Part shown: piece after piece, positions 13,301-27,925 of the stretch | How positions within the stretch are numbered: position 1 is the first letter of the stretch | Layout: each line of letters opens with the position of its first letter | NCBI RefSeq assembly: GCF_020085105.1 | Contig: NC_058043.1 | Span: forward strand, 6,205,667-6,269,666 | Reading direction: 5' to 3' | Length of the DNA: 64,000 nt | Source of the DNA: Siniperca chuatsi | Taxonomy: Eukaryota > Chordata > Actinopteri > Centrarchiformes > Sinipercidae | The notes under the pieces: generated by a model | Seen by the model: the letters and a program-made list of their open reading frames with translations, nothing else | Told to the model about the DNA's origin: nothing | Databases searched by the model: none | Program-made: the position numbers and the translations under genes

Positions 13301-15748
13301 CTGCCTGGTCTGAATGGCCACATGTAGGCGAAAAGCTTGCTGTAATAGAGAGAGGGGCGAGATGCAATGAATCATACAAATGGGGATAATGATGAGACTC
13401 TCATGCTGGTGACCTTTAAGCCTTGGCGGTCTTGGGCTTGTGGTAAATAGTGTTCACACACACGTGGACAAACACCTTTTGTGGAATCGTGTGTGTGTTT
13501 GTCTGCAGGTGTGTGTTTTTGTTCACTGTGAGTCAGCAGGCGGTAGAGCTGACGAACCTGCTGTCCTCAGGATGACGACAGGATTAGGACAAAATGCTTA
13601 CAGGGCTACTATATATATACTGTAGGTGTGTGTGTGTGTCAGAGAGACATTACACTGTAGATCTGCAGCTCTCTCTCTCTCTCTCTCTCTCTGTGTCTCC
13701 CATAATTCATTCTCACATCTTGATCACAGCTGGCATCATTTGTCTTTAAGTTACTTTGATTCTTATTAAGGATCAAGAAAATTCAGTAGTAGTGGCACAT
13801 GATTTGTTGTGTTGTCTCTGTACTCCAGCTGCAGTTTAATCTGAGGGTGTTTACATCCACATCAGATGGAGAGTGGAGGAACTTTAGCACCTGTGTTAGA
13901 GATAGGAATAGGACCAAAACAGCAACAGGATTAGAATAAAAAAACTAAATATTCTCACTTTTTTTTTTTTCCTGATCAGGTCCTTAAATTGAGCTCAAAC
14001 CAGCAGACATGAAACATCTTTCATAGAGCCTCAACCATCACAGCATTTAATGAGTCAGATTAAGGTCTGAATTTTAACATGACATATGAATGTCTACAAA
14101 GTACTGCTCTCTATCTTTTTTTAAACATTAGCATGATTATAGCTAAAAAAAAATCCTTATTATTTTGTACAGTATTGATATTACAGTTATTTTTTAGGAT
14201 TATTGGTCCATCTTTTGCAACAAAACACTGCAATTATGCTGCACTTGAACACTGTACATAATACATAAGCCCCCAACATGAAACTGTGATAAACAAGACT
14301 TGCTTCAAATGTACAAATACTTAAAGCTGCATGAATTGTTATTTTGTACGTGAACAATGGATCAAATGACTGTGTAATATGTCAAAGATGTGAATCTTGT
14401 GTAGTGCTGAATCCACAGAGGGTTCTCACCAGCTCTGCAGCTCTACAGAGTTTCAGTCTTTTAGCTCCTAGCAGCAGCAGGCAGCATTTACTGTTTGGTT
14501 CGCTTTAAACCCATTGTACACTACCTGCTCAGCACCAAACAGCAGACAGTTAGAGACTAGCTGGTGAAGAAAGTGGAGCATTTAGCAACTAAAGAGACAA
14601 GATATTTTTCTCAAGAGTTGGTGGAGACCAAACCAGAGGTTTTTAGGATGATAATGTTGCGCAGTGTGAGAGTGAATATTGGACTTTCATTCATCAGGTG
14701 GACACAAACACAGGCTCCAATAGGATGATAATGTTGCTCCGTGTCTGCTGGATGTGGAAGTAGGCCAGGTTAACCACAGCAACTTTGAGGTGATATAATA
14801 TAATATGTCAGATGTTGTATTAACAGCTTGTTCCACAGCTCAAAATTAATGAATGCAGCTTTAAATAAGAGCAGACACTGGTATTTGGTAGGCATTCTGA
14901 AAGTAAAATGTCTTTATTGTATCTAGAGTTGAAACAATTTGTTGATTTAATCAATAGTTGTTGTCAACAGAAAATTAATTGGCGACAATTTTGATAATCG
15001 CTTCACCATTTAATCTTTTTTTCACGCAGAAAAAAGACAGAGAAAGGTAATTCTCTGGTTCCAGCTTCTCAATTGTGAACATTTGCTGCTATTCTTTGTC
15101 TTGTATGATAGTACACTGAATATTTTACTGTTTCTCGAACAAAGTGAGTCATTTGAAGATTTCAGCATGGCCTTTGAGAAATCGTGATTGGCATTTTTAA
15201 CATTCTCAACAATTTATTTTTACTATATTTTTTGTAGGCCAATTGGATTATCCCTTATTTAAGAAAATAATCTGCAGATGATTAAAACAATAGTGTAATC
15301 CAAAAATATGTGTAATCAAGAATATATAATTTGTTATCATTGTAAGATACATTTTCCAGCCCTTCTCAGCCGCTTTTATCAGCAAATCAGACATCTTGTG
15401 ATTTATGAAAATAGGGCCACAGTTCTTCCAAACTTCAGACTTTTCCTCATGTGATGATGTTGTAAGTAAATTCTTCTGGCAGTGATCTCTTCTTCACTCC
15501 ACTGCGTCCATTTTGCTAATGAATTCCTCAGCGTTATAGACAGTGCTGGCAGGGTCACAGGGTCAGACACATACTCCGATTGAGGTCAATAGAAACGCAC
15601 AAATAAAATGAGGAGAATTTGGAGCCTGTTAAGTCCATTGAGACTGAGAGTCAGAGTTGTGTTTCAGCTGCTAAAGGTCTGGCCACACCGGGTGGTCTTG
15701 AACGCAACCCAACTGCATGATGTCATGGAGTCTTGGCTGAGCTCTGGG

Positions 15749-15783
<35 letters not shown>

Positions 15784-16995
15784 CGGAATGTCTTAAACTC
15801 TTCATAATTATCTCATTTTCTCTCTCATACTTCTGGCGTGTCTGATGGAGGATGTGTGGAGGTCACGTTGAGGTTAAAGGCCAGTCGGTGACTCATCGGG
15901 CATTTCCTATTTCCTTTTCTTTTTTTTTTTTTTTTTTTTCCTGCTTCCTGCTTCCTGTTCCTGTCTAAAAATCAGGAGGATACCGGGAAGACACTGAAGA
16001 GCCGACTGGTGCGCATCAAAAATCACAGAAAATGCATCTAAATCAAAGCAAAATATAAACTCTCGCAACAGTTTTATATAACCTTTAACCAGAGTAGCTT
16101 GGATTGAGTGAGAGGCCGAACTTTTGCTTACAGGCATGTGGAGTAGTAGTGATGACGGTTAAATTTATTTTTGTGGTGTTCAGACGGTCACTGATGTAGT
16201 TTTCAGAGATGTAGCTGTTGAATGCTGCAAATAAATAGTAAAATCATAAATATATATGTGTGTGTGTATAAATAGGTTAGCTTATAAAAGTTTATAAAAC
16301 ATTATTAAAGGTTAGATTATTAAAGTCTATAAGAAAATGGGCATAATTTATTACTTAAGAGGCTGCCTGGGTTTGTGTCCATCAGCAGTGAAATGGTGTG
16401 CTTCATATTTAACCCATAGATTTCAGAGTTGAGGTTCAACACGGCAGTTGGCCTTTTTCAGAAAACGGATCTCCTTAATGAGGCTGAGTATTTGACCCAA
16501 ACCCAAGATCCCCTGGCTTGTTGCAAAAATAGCAATTTGGAGATTAATGTAGATAAGAGTAAAGGAATTATTATTTGTGACAAGCAGGATTTTATAACTG
16601 GGCATGTTGTACTTGATGACCAACTTGTTTAAACTTTTGAAAGTTTTACAGATGTTTTGGTACACTGCTGTCTGAGCTCTCAAAATACGAACCATGTTTT
16701 TGGAAAGAAATTTTGGAAAGAGTTTACAGAAGTCTGATTGAGAGTGTTGTAGCATTGCACATCTTGGTTTGGTCTGCAGACTTGGGAGTGACCTGGCTAC
16801 AATAGTTGGCATGGCAGTTTGAGACTCTGAACTCTGGGAGGCAATAGGCTGCCTCTGGCAACCAAAATATTTTAAGGAAGTATTCTATCCCAAGTGCAGT
16901 CAGCATTTTGAATTCAAAAACTGTGCCACCAATCGGTATTTAATTTGATATTTTATTCTTTTAAATAAGTCTCTGAGTCTCTGACTTTGTTTGTT

Positions 16996-17072
<77 letters not shown>

Positions 17073-17418
17073 TTTAATGCTTTTCTGCTCTCAATGCTAA
17101 ATACACAAAGCTAGCTAGCTAGCTAAGTAATTTAACACAAAAAAAGAAAAGGTCTGATAAAACATATGCATTGAATAATAAAATATAATAAAGAAAAGTA
17201 TATAAATTATGTCGTAGACAAAAAGTTCCTAATCCTACCCAATACCATGTATTGTGTTCCCATGGTAACCATACCATCACTCTGCTGTTTTCCCAGGTTG
17301 CCTTGGCGACACCCAGTTCTGCTTCCGCTTTCGTCAGGGTTCCAACAGGAAGTCATCACTCGGCTGCTTCCTGGAAACCACCGACCGGGACGCACCGCCC
17401 TGTCTGAAGGTTCCGACT

Positions 17419-17459
<41 letters not shown>

Positions 17460-20008
17460 CACTACAGACCCACATATATAAACATGCTGCAGTGCATGTG
17501 ACATACATGAATTGTTCGATTCTGATTCTCTGTGTGTGTGTCTGTGTATGTGTGTGCTGCAGAGGGAACAGGGGCATTACTATGGTTACGTGTACTTCCG
17601 TCAGGTGCGAGACAAATCCCTGAAGAGAGGATACTTCCAAAAGGTCAGTGTCAAAGTTCAGCTTCAATGCATCGAAAACTTGCCAACATATGTAGAACCA
17701 TCAATGTAGAGTCAGACAAGACTCATAAATAAATCTGTATTTCCAAAAGACATTAAAAATGATAAAAGAAACGTTCAGAGGACACAGGTTTAACAGGAAA
17801 CACTGATGTCATATAAAATGATGATATTAAAAACATGTGAATATAAATTCTGTGTGTGTGTGTGTGTGTGTGTCTACGGCCCTCTACCAGTCTCTGGTCC
17901 TGATCAGTAAGCTGCCCTATGTGACCTTCTTCCACTCCCTGTTGAAGATCATGGCTCCAGAATACTTCGAGAAACAGGAGCCCTGTCTGGAGGCTGGTCA
18001 GTCTGATTACCTTTCTCTGTCTGTTTGTCTCTACCTGCCTGTCTGTCTGTCAGTATCTGCCAGTCTGTCTCTACCTGCAAACAAACGCTCATAAAGAGAG
18101 ACTGTGAGTGTCGTGTCTCGACTCCTGCTGGTTCAGAGGTCTGCAGAAAAATCCAAACAAGCCTCAGGGCACACTTTACACCCCCATCATGATTTAAAAA
18201 ATGTTTAATTTTGACACACAAGGCATCACATGCTCGGGCCACTTTGTGCTTAAGAAAAAAGCATGCCACTCTGACCACTGGCAGGAGCCTCAGGTCCTCA
18301 GAAGACAGACTTGTGGCTGTTCAAAGGTCCTGGCAGGAACCACAACTGATCATGCTTTTGTTGTTGTTGCCTCTCGAATCTGGAACAGCTTCTCAAAGTG
18401 TCACAGAAGCCAAATCAGTGCACATATTTAAAAGCATCTTAATGGGCCAGTTCACCCAAATTACAAAACATCTCAACCTCTGCTGTTATCTATCCATGCT
18501 GATAGTTTTGCTCTTGTCTGTCCAGGTTTTGAGAAATCTGTCTCTATGATTTCTGCCTCCACCACATTACAATGGAGGTGAAAGCAAGTAATTTTATGGT
18601 GCTCACAGCCATGAAAAATGACTTAAAAAAATAGAGTAACACATCTTTCCAGAAACAGTGTCCCTGTAACTCAGGGACACTGTTTTGTGGTTTGCACAAA
18701 CAAAATTCAATTCACCTCCAGAGACAAATAAAACCAAAACTATTTGTGGAGAGAAACCACAAGAGGAAAGTTGCAAAAAACTTGTTTACTTTGGATTTTT
18801 CTTTCTTATAACTTTATAGTTTGTGGTTTGTAGAGTTTGTGTTAATGTTTTTATACACCATCTTGCCCATCTCTTCTTTTTTTCTCTCCTTGTTAACTAC
18901 TTTGTAACTACAGTTTTGTGAAGTGATATATATACACTTCTCCCTCAAAACCTCTCTAAAACGGTTTCAACAGAAACCTGAATCTGTGTTGTCCCAGTTA
19001 AATAAACATTATTACTTCATGATAGTAGGGTCTATTGCAGGGCGGTTTTATTAGACTGTATTACTTTTAGCTAGGTTTACCTTTAAGAAACTAGCAACTG
19101 AGTGTATATAAACGTTATTTACTTACACTCAGTAAAGCTCTGTGAGAAAAGAGTGAATGCTTTGATCTGTATAAAGATTCTGACTCAGATCGCTGTTGTT
19201 TGTGTATTTGACTGACAGCTTGTAACGACATAGACCGCTGGCCGACGCCCCATCCTGGACGAATCCTCACGCTGCCCATTATGGGCGTGGTCATCAAGGT
19301 ACACACACACACACACACACACACAGTAACTCTATGGGTGGAGACCAGTAGACGTTTCATTTTGACTTGTCACAGCAGGTAAAGCACAGGTGCAACTGAT
19401 TCATTAATGATAGCTCATGCACTACATCAGGGCCCTGCAACTGGAACACTTAAATGGGATGCAGCCAATATTAGTGTAATTAGTTACACCCGTGTTTGAT
19501 AAGTCAAAATGTCCTTCATGAGAAAAGCTTAGTTTCTTTTAAAAATACATTGCAGACTTTCTGAAGCTTTAGTTCTGAATGTGTTAAGTGTGTTGTGAAC
19601 TGTGACTATTGGACTACGGTCTTCTTCCACAACCCCTCCACTCAAGAAAAACATTGCTCAGAACACAACCATGACTAAAGCCACCCACATTTATAGTACA
19701 ATGTACTGTGTCCACTACATTTTTTATCATATTTTGGAGCATAAACAAGTAATGTGATGCCCAAAACACTATGACTGAGTGACTCATGACTCACGTTCTG
19801 TCCATGTGCAATCTACTATGACGCGTACGCTATTATCTGATCTTTGATTAAAGCAAGCCGAAGCAGTGTAGAGTGATAATCTGTGTTAAATGGGTTTCTG
19901 ATGAGTGTTCAAACTGACTGTGTTGAATCTGTGTGCTGCTGCAGGTTCGCATCCCAACCTGTTATGACAAACCAGGAACGTCACAGCTGGTCCAGTCTGC
20001 CCAGGTTA

Positions 20009-20095
<87 letters not shown>

Positions 20096-21762
20096 AATAG
20101 TGCTGTTTTCTAAGTGAAGGAGTTGTTCTTTCAACATTTGGTATTTTGTATTAATTTGTGTGTGAACATGCATTCAATTTGTGATTATTTCAGCTGAAAG
20201 AGATTGTCTGTCTGTTTTTCAGAGTGACAGTCAGGTGTCCATTGTGCTCCCAACCATCCATGAAGTCGACCTTTTCAGGTGAGACCTGCAGGTCACAGTG
20301 TTTTCCTTCTCCACAATACACTTGCTTGTGTCATACTGTCCCCACCTGCTGTTCAGTGGTGGTACTGCAGCAGTAGCTGAATCTCTCACAGTCCTTACTT
20401 TTTCTTCCTCTGGCGGTACCTGCTGACACGTGGTGGACAAAACCTCCTTCTCCCCTAAAGATTACCTGCCAAAAATAGTTTTTATGGGACAAAGTAAAGA
20501 TGGATCTTTCCTAGAAATTCTTCATTGCAATATTCAGATTGTGTTTCTAAAACTTGATTACTCTTGTACAGTTAGTGCCCTTTTTCACAGAACTCACCCA
20601 CAGGGTCAGTGTGACCAGCATGAATAGTCATGGTTATTGTTAAAAGGTCAGCTTGACTGTTTTTGTTGCGGCACTGTCACCCTGTTGTGTTAATTTGCAT
20701 ATTCTGTGTTCAGGTCAAAAAAGAACAATAACCACCTCCTGCTCACATTCATGTTAATTTCTTTATTTTGCCCTTTATCACAGGTAGCTCACAAAGAGAA
20801 GTAACAGAACTGAAAGAAAAGAGTATTTGGAAACCAAAAACACCATTTGCTCTGCTCAAAATGTGTACTCTATTTGTCAAGTAAAGACGAATAAGGAAAC
20901 TCTCCACTGAGACAGCCTCATCAGTCTGTAATGCCTACAGTTGTTCCCCTGTCCAAAACAGATATTCAGCAAAGCACACAAAATGCATTTTAAACAAATA
21001 TGTGTTCTGTCAGTATCATTTTGTGCTGGGAAATCGGCGAGAACACTAACAGAAGAAGAAGAAGACTATAATCCCCCAAAAATCACCTTTGTCTTCATTT
21101 TCTTAAAAGACCATATCAGGGTTTTTCCATGATTTAGTACTACATATGAATTCTTTACATTACAACCAAAGATTTTCCAAAGCATACAACAGTGTTGTGG
21201 ACTGTTGAAGGGGTTTTTCTACCTTCCAGCCAATCATTTGTTTCCGATAATTTCAAAACTTTGTGAAAGTCAACCTGAGAAGACTTGAGTCTTGCTCAAG
21301 TAAATTATATCTATACAAATAACCTTTGCAAACACCCCAGTAATGTCACCATAAAGCTTTTTAGTAGGGAATGAAACTGTCTTATATACACTCCAAACCT
21401 TTACCACACACTCATTCTCTCTGTCTCCAGGTGTTTCTACCCGGTCTTCTTCCACATCCAGATGCTGTGGGAGTTGGTGTTACTGGGGGAGGCACTCGTC
21501 GTTATGGCGCCATCACCAGCGGAGTCGTCGGATACCGTGCTGGCATTGGTCAGGTGAGTTGGAGAGGGTTAGGGGCAGGACATTGTGCGAGAAGGTACCG
21601 AAGTTTGACATTAAATAGAAAATTTGAAGTTAAATTTGATCAAATTTGTATTCTGACGTTAAAAAAGACATAAAATGTGTAGAAATATGTTTTCATGTCT
21701 TTAATCCAGTTAAATGCAGCATTTCACATCTTAGATTCAGTTTAAAGGTCTTGAAATTATTG

Positions 21763-21817
<55 letters not shown>

Positions 21818-23902
21818 TGGTTTCTTGGTGAACTGTTTGGTAGGGGATACCTAGAAACAGACTGGTTACATGTCATTTTTTTTTTTTTCTTTCGATGATG
21901 GCATTAGTTGTATTTAATTCAGCTGCAGCTCTCTGCTCATTGGAAACTCATGAAGCCCCACACGGAAGATTCAGACTTTAAACAGTAAGATGTCTCTGTT
22001 TTCGTCTCTCTCTCTCTCTTTGCAGCTGTATCTCTCCTCTGCGTTACTGCAGTGACTTCCGGCCATACTTCACCATCCACGACAGCGAGTTTAAAGAGTA
22101 CACCACCAGGACGCAGGCTCCGTGAGTAACGATGAACCAGCACAGCAGTCACTGATTTTTCCATCTGCATCTACTGAGTTGTGTTCTGTTGGCTGCTGAG
22201 CTGCCACACGGTGCCTTGCTTAGCAGCACTCCAGTGGTGGTCGGGGGGGAGGAGTGTCTTGGGCACTTTCAAAGCCTGTATGATTCCTGCTGGTCCACGG
22301 ATTTTAACCAGTGACCTTTTGTGAGTCTGATCCTGAGAGGTTCAACGTGGCTGTGTTGTGTAGTGTTGTCATACACAACCCTGGACGCTCCATACAGGCA
22401 GAAGAAGTACTCGGGGTACAGTAGCTGTGATGTTCTGATGTAGGGAGAGTATGTGATAAAAATAGCTGATTTTCTGGAGTGTTGACTTGCATCAGTGCTG
22501 GGAAATAGTATGCCGGAGTATCCTCATGTGTCGACACGCCGCTGATGTGCGGGCTTAACATAGAAAACAATGGGCACAACTGATCTGATGTGTGTCATAA
22601 TCACATGTAACATCCTCTAGGGAACATTTGACACTATTTCACCAAGTTTCAGTTAAGTTTCTCTCTGTCTTACATACTGTACATTTGTGTGACCAAAGCA
22701 TATGAAGGAAAATAGTGTAAAAAAAAAAAAAAGCAATGGTGGTTTTGTACAAAATGGGTATATAAAAGAAGCATCATGAGCAGTGAACGTAATAAACATA
22801 ATTTCTCTTTTTTTCTCTCCTTATGAGAATATTAGTCATGTAGTCAGTTAAATTTAATAAAAAAAAATTTATTTTGGGGGCTTTTAGCTTCATTCGATGC
22901 TGACACAAAGACAGACAGGAAAGATTGGGAGAGAGTGAGGGGATCCCCAACTGGAATTACATGGCATGTGCCTTAGACCACAAGGCTACAGGGACGCTCC
23001 TGTTAAATATAAATAATATTACACAATTACATTTTTCTTAAGAAGTTGATTCTGCTCTGCTGTCAGTTAGGCAGTAGTTTGTGGTGTAACAAGTTCTCTG
23101 TTTAGAAGTTTTTAAAGTAATGCTATCTGGGACTTTTCTCCTGAAGGTCTTCTGAACACAGTCCTGTACCTTTTGATTTATTTTGAAGCAGATTTTCTTT
23201 CAGCTCAGTGTCTCATTGTTCGTACTGATGATTCAGTTGATTCACAGTTTTGTGTTTATCAGTGTTGAAATGTTCCAGCAGTCAGAAATTAGACTTTTAC
23301 TTCCAGAAAGATAAAGATCTTAATAGTGTTTGTTTAAAAGAATTGAGCGTCAAAGAAACTTCAGGAGGTTTGCTGTTTGAATCTGGCTCCTTGTTCTTGT
23401 AATTGTGCAGAGATTTGATATTATTTGAATAAGTTAATAATTGTAGAGTCATCTGTGATCTTTTTGTTCTCTCTTTTTCTACAGGCCGTCAGTCATTCTA
23501 GGAGTGACCAATCCCTTCTTTGCTAAAACCCTGCAGCACTGGCCGCACATCATCCGCATCGGAGACATGAAGCAAGCAGGTAGATGAAACTGCTACTAGT
23601 CAAGAAGTTTTCAAATATTCCACTTCAGTGAAATGTGATGTTTGTCTTTAATTAATAAAATACAACTGTCATAACCTTGCAATGCAATGAAGTCCACTGC
23701 AACAGAAACTTCAGCCTCAGAAATGACCTCAGAGTTGTACAAAAATGGCCAAAAGTATGTAGAAGCCCTTGTCCACATACTTCAGCGTACTTTTGGTCTG
23801 GGTCTGGTTTTCTTGGTTTGGTCTACGACCCTCAGTTCCAGTGAAGGGAAATGTTAATGCTACAGTATACAATGATGTAAAGGGGTTTCTAGTTTTCTGG
23901 TC

Positions 23903-23960
<58 letters not shown>

Positions 23961-25068
23961 CTGTTACCATTCAAAATTAAATACTGTATATATACATTGG
24001 TGGAATGTAACTAAGTACTTCTACTCAAGTACTGTACTTAAGTACAAATTCGAGGTACTTGTACTTTACTTGAGTATTTTAATTGATTGCAACTTTATAA
24101 TTCTACTCCACTACATCTCAGAGGCAAATATTGTACTTTTCACTGCACTACATTTGTCTGACAGCTTTAGTTACTTTGCAGATTACAATTGTTCATAGCC
24201 TTCCTGTCCAGTGAAACCCATGTATCTCCAAATTTGGTGATTTTGAATTTGAATGTTTGTGATAAACTGAAGGGTGAAGCGTTCCTTTATGGGTTGAGAA
24301 ATGTCTCCTACTACTTAAGCTAAATAAACTATTTAAAATCCCTCTTGAACTAGCTGGAAAATGAATAATCTCAAAGCTGAAAACAGGGCTGTTTTTCTGA
24401 GCTCATGAAAATGTGACTTTATAGAGATACATTATCTATAGATGCATTGCTGTATTAAACTACTAGTATATAAATTAGTTCAACCTTAAACGTCTACGGC
24501 AGTAAAATGCAACATACACATTAATGCAGCAGAAATATTAATCCAGAAACATCAGATATAATAGTGAAACACTGACAGGGATCATTTTACTGCACATTTT
24601 ACTTTCAATTTTGCTGATAATACTTACATACTTTTACTTAAGTAAGGTTTTGAATGCAGGACTTTTACTTGTAGTGGAGTATTTTCACAGTGTGTTATTG
24701 CTACTTTTACTCAAGCATAGAGTCTGAATATTTCTTCCAACCACTGTAACACGTAGGAAAAACTCTGCACTGTCTGTCTTTCCTCTCAGGAGAGATGGCC
24801 AAGCAGATGAAAGTCAAGAAACTGAAAAACCTCAAAACACTGGACTCTAAACCTGGTAAAAGCTTCATACTCAGCATTTTTTTGTGTTTGTTATTCAGTA
24901 TGATTTTATTTATTTTATGTGAAGCACCTCACAGAACTGACCTGCAACTCACTCTCAAACTCACATTTACATTTAATTTATGAGGCAGCAGATTCTCCAC
25001 CAGGAGGAACTGTTCAGTCACTGTCAGACCAGCTGCACGCTGTCAGCAGGGTGAGCTTCTGTTTCTTG

Positions 25069-25154
<86 letters not shown>

Positions 25155-27872
25155 AGGTGTTTACACTGCATATAAGCCGTATCTCAACAAAGATGAAGAA
25201 ATCATCAAACAGCTTCAGAAGGTAAGACACGGGTCTCTCATCAGTATCCTGCACATGATTTCACTTGTTTTATTGATTGACTGATTGGAGCCATGCACTT
25301 CAGCCCACATTGCTTTAAATAACACATTATTATTATTTTTGGTAATGTTTTTATTCAACTTCGTTGTGGTAACACCATTTACAGTGGTTTCATTAAATGT
25401 GAGTCGTCCTTTTTCCAGGCTAGATCCCTTTAACTACCTAAGAAGTTACATTAGCATAGCTACTGAACCGCCATAGGCTCCATAGCTGAAGTGCACCGCC
25501 TCAAAAATGTAACTACATGTCAGGGCTACTGCAGCTACAAACATACCATGTGGAGTAGGGCTGTGAGTAACAACTGTAGTATATAAGTAGATATTAGTTA
25601 TCGTCTCCTTTGCAGTAAGACACATTTAGCAAAACCCTCTGCTCACTGCGACCCCACGCTTGCACTGCAGTAGCCTCCGAGTCAGTAATGAGAGGAGGCG
25701 AAATAGAAGTTACCTGGATGTAACTCCTGTTCTATAAGTATGCACATTGCCCACTGTCGCTCTATATTACAAAGTGAAGTGAAACCGTTAATGTGGGGAA
25801 TATAATCAAAACACGATATGGCCTGATCACATACATCCATCTTGTGTTGTGATGGTGATATCAAACGGAAAAATATGTATCAAAACCTACAGTACAGGAC
25901 TCTCTTTAACCCCTTGTGTGAAGTATAAGGCCAGTTTAAGGATCCCACATTTTGTGAAAGTAGAAAGGTTTGTTCTTCAGAGCTCACATTTGGCTGCGCT
26001 ACTTAATATAAAAAAAATTGCCCGCTACTATGAACAATACGTGGTTTTTAGCTATACTACCAAACTACTACTGAGAAATGTACTTAAAGTAGTAGCATCA
26101 CTACTCCCCAACATTGCTGGTTGGCTGCTGCAGTGTGTGGAAATGTTCACCCACAAATGTGAGAGCAGTTTAATGTTTGATAATTCTGTTGAATTATGAT
26201 TTTTGTTTTTCAGGGTGTTCAACAGAAGAGACCCTCAGCGGCCCAAAATGCAATTCTTCGACGCTACTTCTTAGAACTGACGCAAAGCTTCATCATTCCT
26301 CTGGTAACAACCAAAGTTGGTCTCATAGTGACATAGTGCTGTTTAGTTTAGTCTGTTTGTGTGTTTGTGAATCCATGTCAGCTGTACAGGGACGGTAGTG
26401 CTTTTAATACGCCATCTCGTGGACTGATGTACACTAGATAATTCATTATTAGTTAACTTGGGGCCCCTCTGGAGGATCCCCATGCTGAGAAACACGGCTC
26501 TAAATGAACTGTTTCATGTTTTCATTCAGTGCTGCTGCTGGGTTGAACTGAAATAATTGTATAATAACTGTGTGTGTGATTGTGTGTTACAGGAGAGGTA
26601 CGTGGCCAGTCTAATGCCTCTCCAGAAGTCCATCAGTCCATGGAAGAGTCCTCCTCAACTCCGACCGTTCATCCAGCAGGACTTCATGAAGACGCTGGAG
26701 AAAGCTGGACCTCAGCTCACATCCAGACTGAAAGGAGACTGGATAGGACTCTACAGGTACACACACACACACATACAGTTGCAGCTCCCTAGAACTAAAA
26801 AAAAGGTATTTTCTGTGTTGTAACCTTGTGTCTGTGTCTCTGGATGTATTATAACACTATTCTACACAATATATAGATACCGTGACTTTTGAAATGGTTG
26901 TCAGGGCAACTGCAGAGAGAATACGAGCCTGTTTATTTGAAACAGGCTCGTATTAGAGACACACCTTTTATTACAATTTGTGTGACGCAGAACGAAAGAA
27001 CGAGAAAGTAGAGGTATTTGGAGTTAATCATGGAAATGCACATTATCCTGAGCATTATGTGGACTCCTGTGTGACTTTTATCTGCGTCTGAAGGCATTTC
27101 CTCAAGTCTCCAAACTTTGACGGCTGGTTCCGCAACAGGAGGAGAGAGATGACACAGAAACTGGAGGCTCTGCACCTTGAGGCGCTGTGTGAGGAGGTGA
27201 GGAGGGAGGGAGGGAGTGTGAAGATCATGTACAGTCAGAGTGATTGTGTAAACCTGAAATGCCAATTGATATTTCAGGAAAAAAACCTGAGTGGCAATGC
27301 CGAAAATTAAAAAAAAATCTCAAAGTATCGCAAAAATGTTTTTATGCTTGGCTGAGGTGGAGAAGTTGGTTTATTGATAAAAGCAAAATGCTTTACTAAA
27401 CTTAAAGTTTAATCATGACGTACATGAAGCAACTTTAACATTCACTGAAGAGACAAAAACATCAGATCTGTGTGGAGCGGTGAGGAGACTGTAACCTTCC
27501 TCAAATTAACACATGAAACAAACATAAATGCCATATTTCCATCACGTTTTCTACATTCTTTTCACCATTTGAAGTTTGACTGGCGCTCCTCTAATTACGT
27601 CATCTCGATGCGCCCTCTTCTTCTCTACTGTTTTAATGGCACCCGACTGGAGAATTTGTTCCACTAGCTGTTTATCTCGATGAATCTACTCCTAATAATC
27701 GCATAACGGTAGTGGATGGAAACACACATTAATTCGCATTTTCTTTTGCTGATTTTCTCGAAATTCAATGGAAACTTGGCTAATGATAATATATCAGATC
27801 ACCACTTGTAGAGTTTGTGTGGACCAAACAAAAAGTCCATCCAGCATCATTAAACAGGTCCAACTGACCATT

Positions 27873-27925
<53 letters not shown>

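Larger units (their letters stand above)
12586..17296 (+). other. dennd6a intron 3 contents
   Basis: The largest dennd6a intron. It holds a diverged direct duplication (12703-12860 and 13245-13395), a (CT)n tract (13669-13693), a dispersed repeat at 14395-14870, an element with ATTAATTGGCGACAATTTTGA-type ends at about 14930-15290, a (GT)n at 15751-15782, a poly-T near 15920-15939 and a (GT)n at 16999-17071. No exon fits the DENND6A protein here; the flanking exons join directly in frame. Confidence 0.75.

Noticed and set aside
22874-23001. Possible tRNA gene (anticodon-like arm and box B-like sequence)
   Set aside because: No complete cloverleaf or clean A/B boxes; it looks like a decayed SINE.
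24955-25063. Possible extra dennd6a exon with a GTGAGC donor at about 25051
   Set aside because: Exons 13 and 14 join in phase without it and the joined protein matches the family; inserting it would add residues absent from DENND6A.
24919-25284. 121-aa plus-strand frame through a (TG)n run
   Set aside because: It spans the TG repeat and dennd6a exon 14 by chance; only 25157-25221 fits the DENND6A protein.
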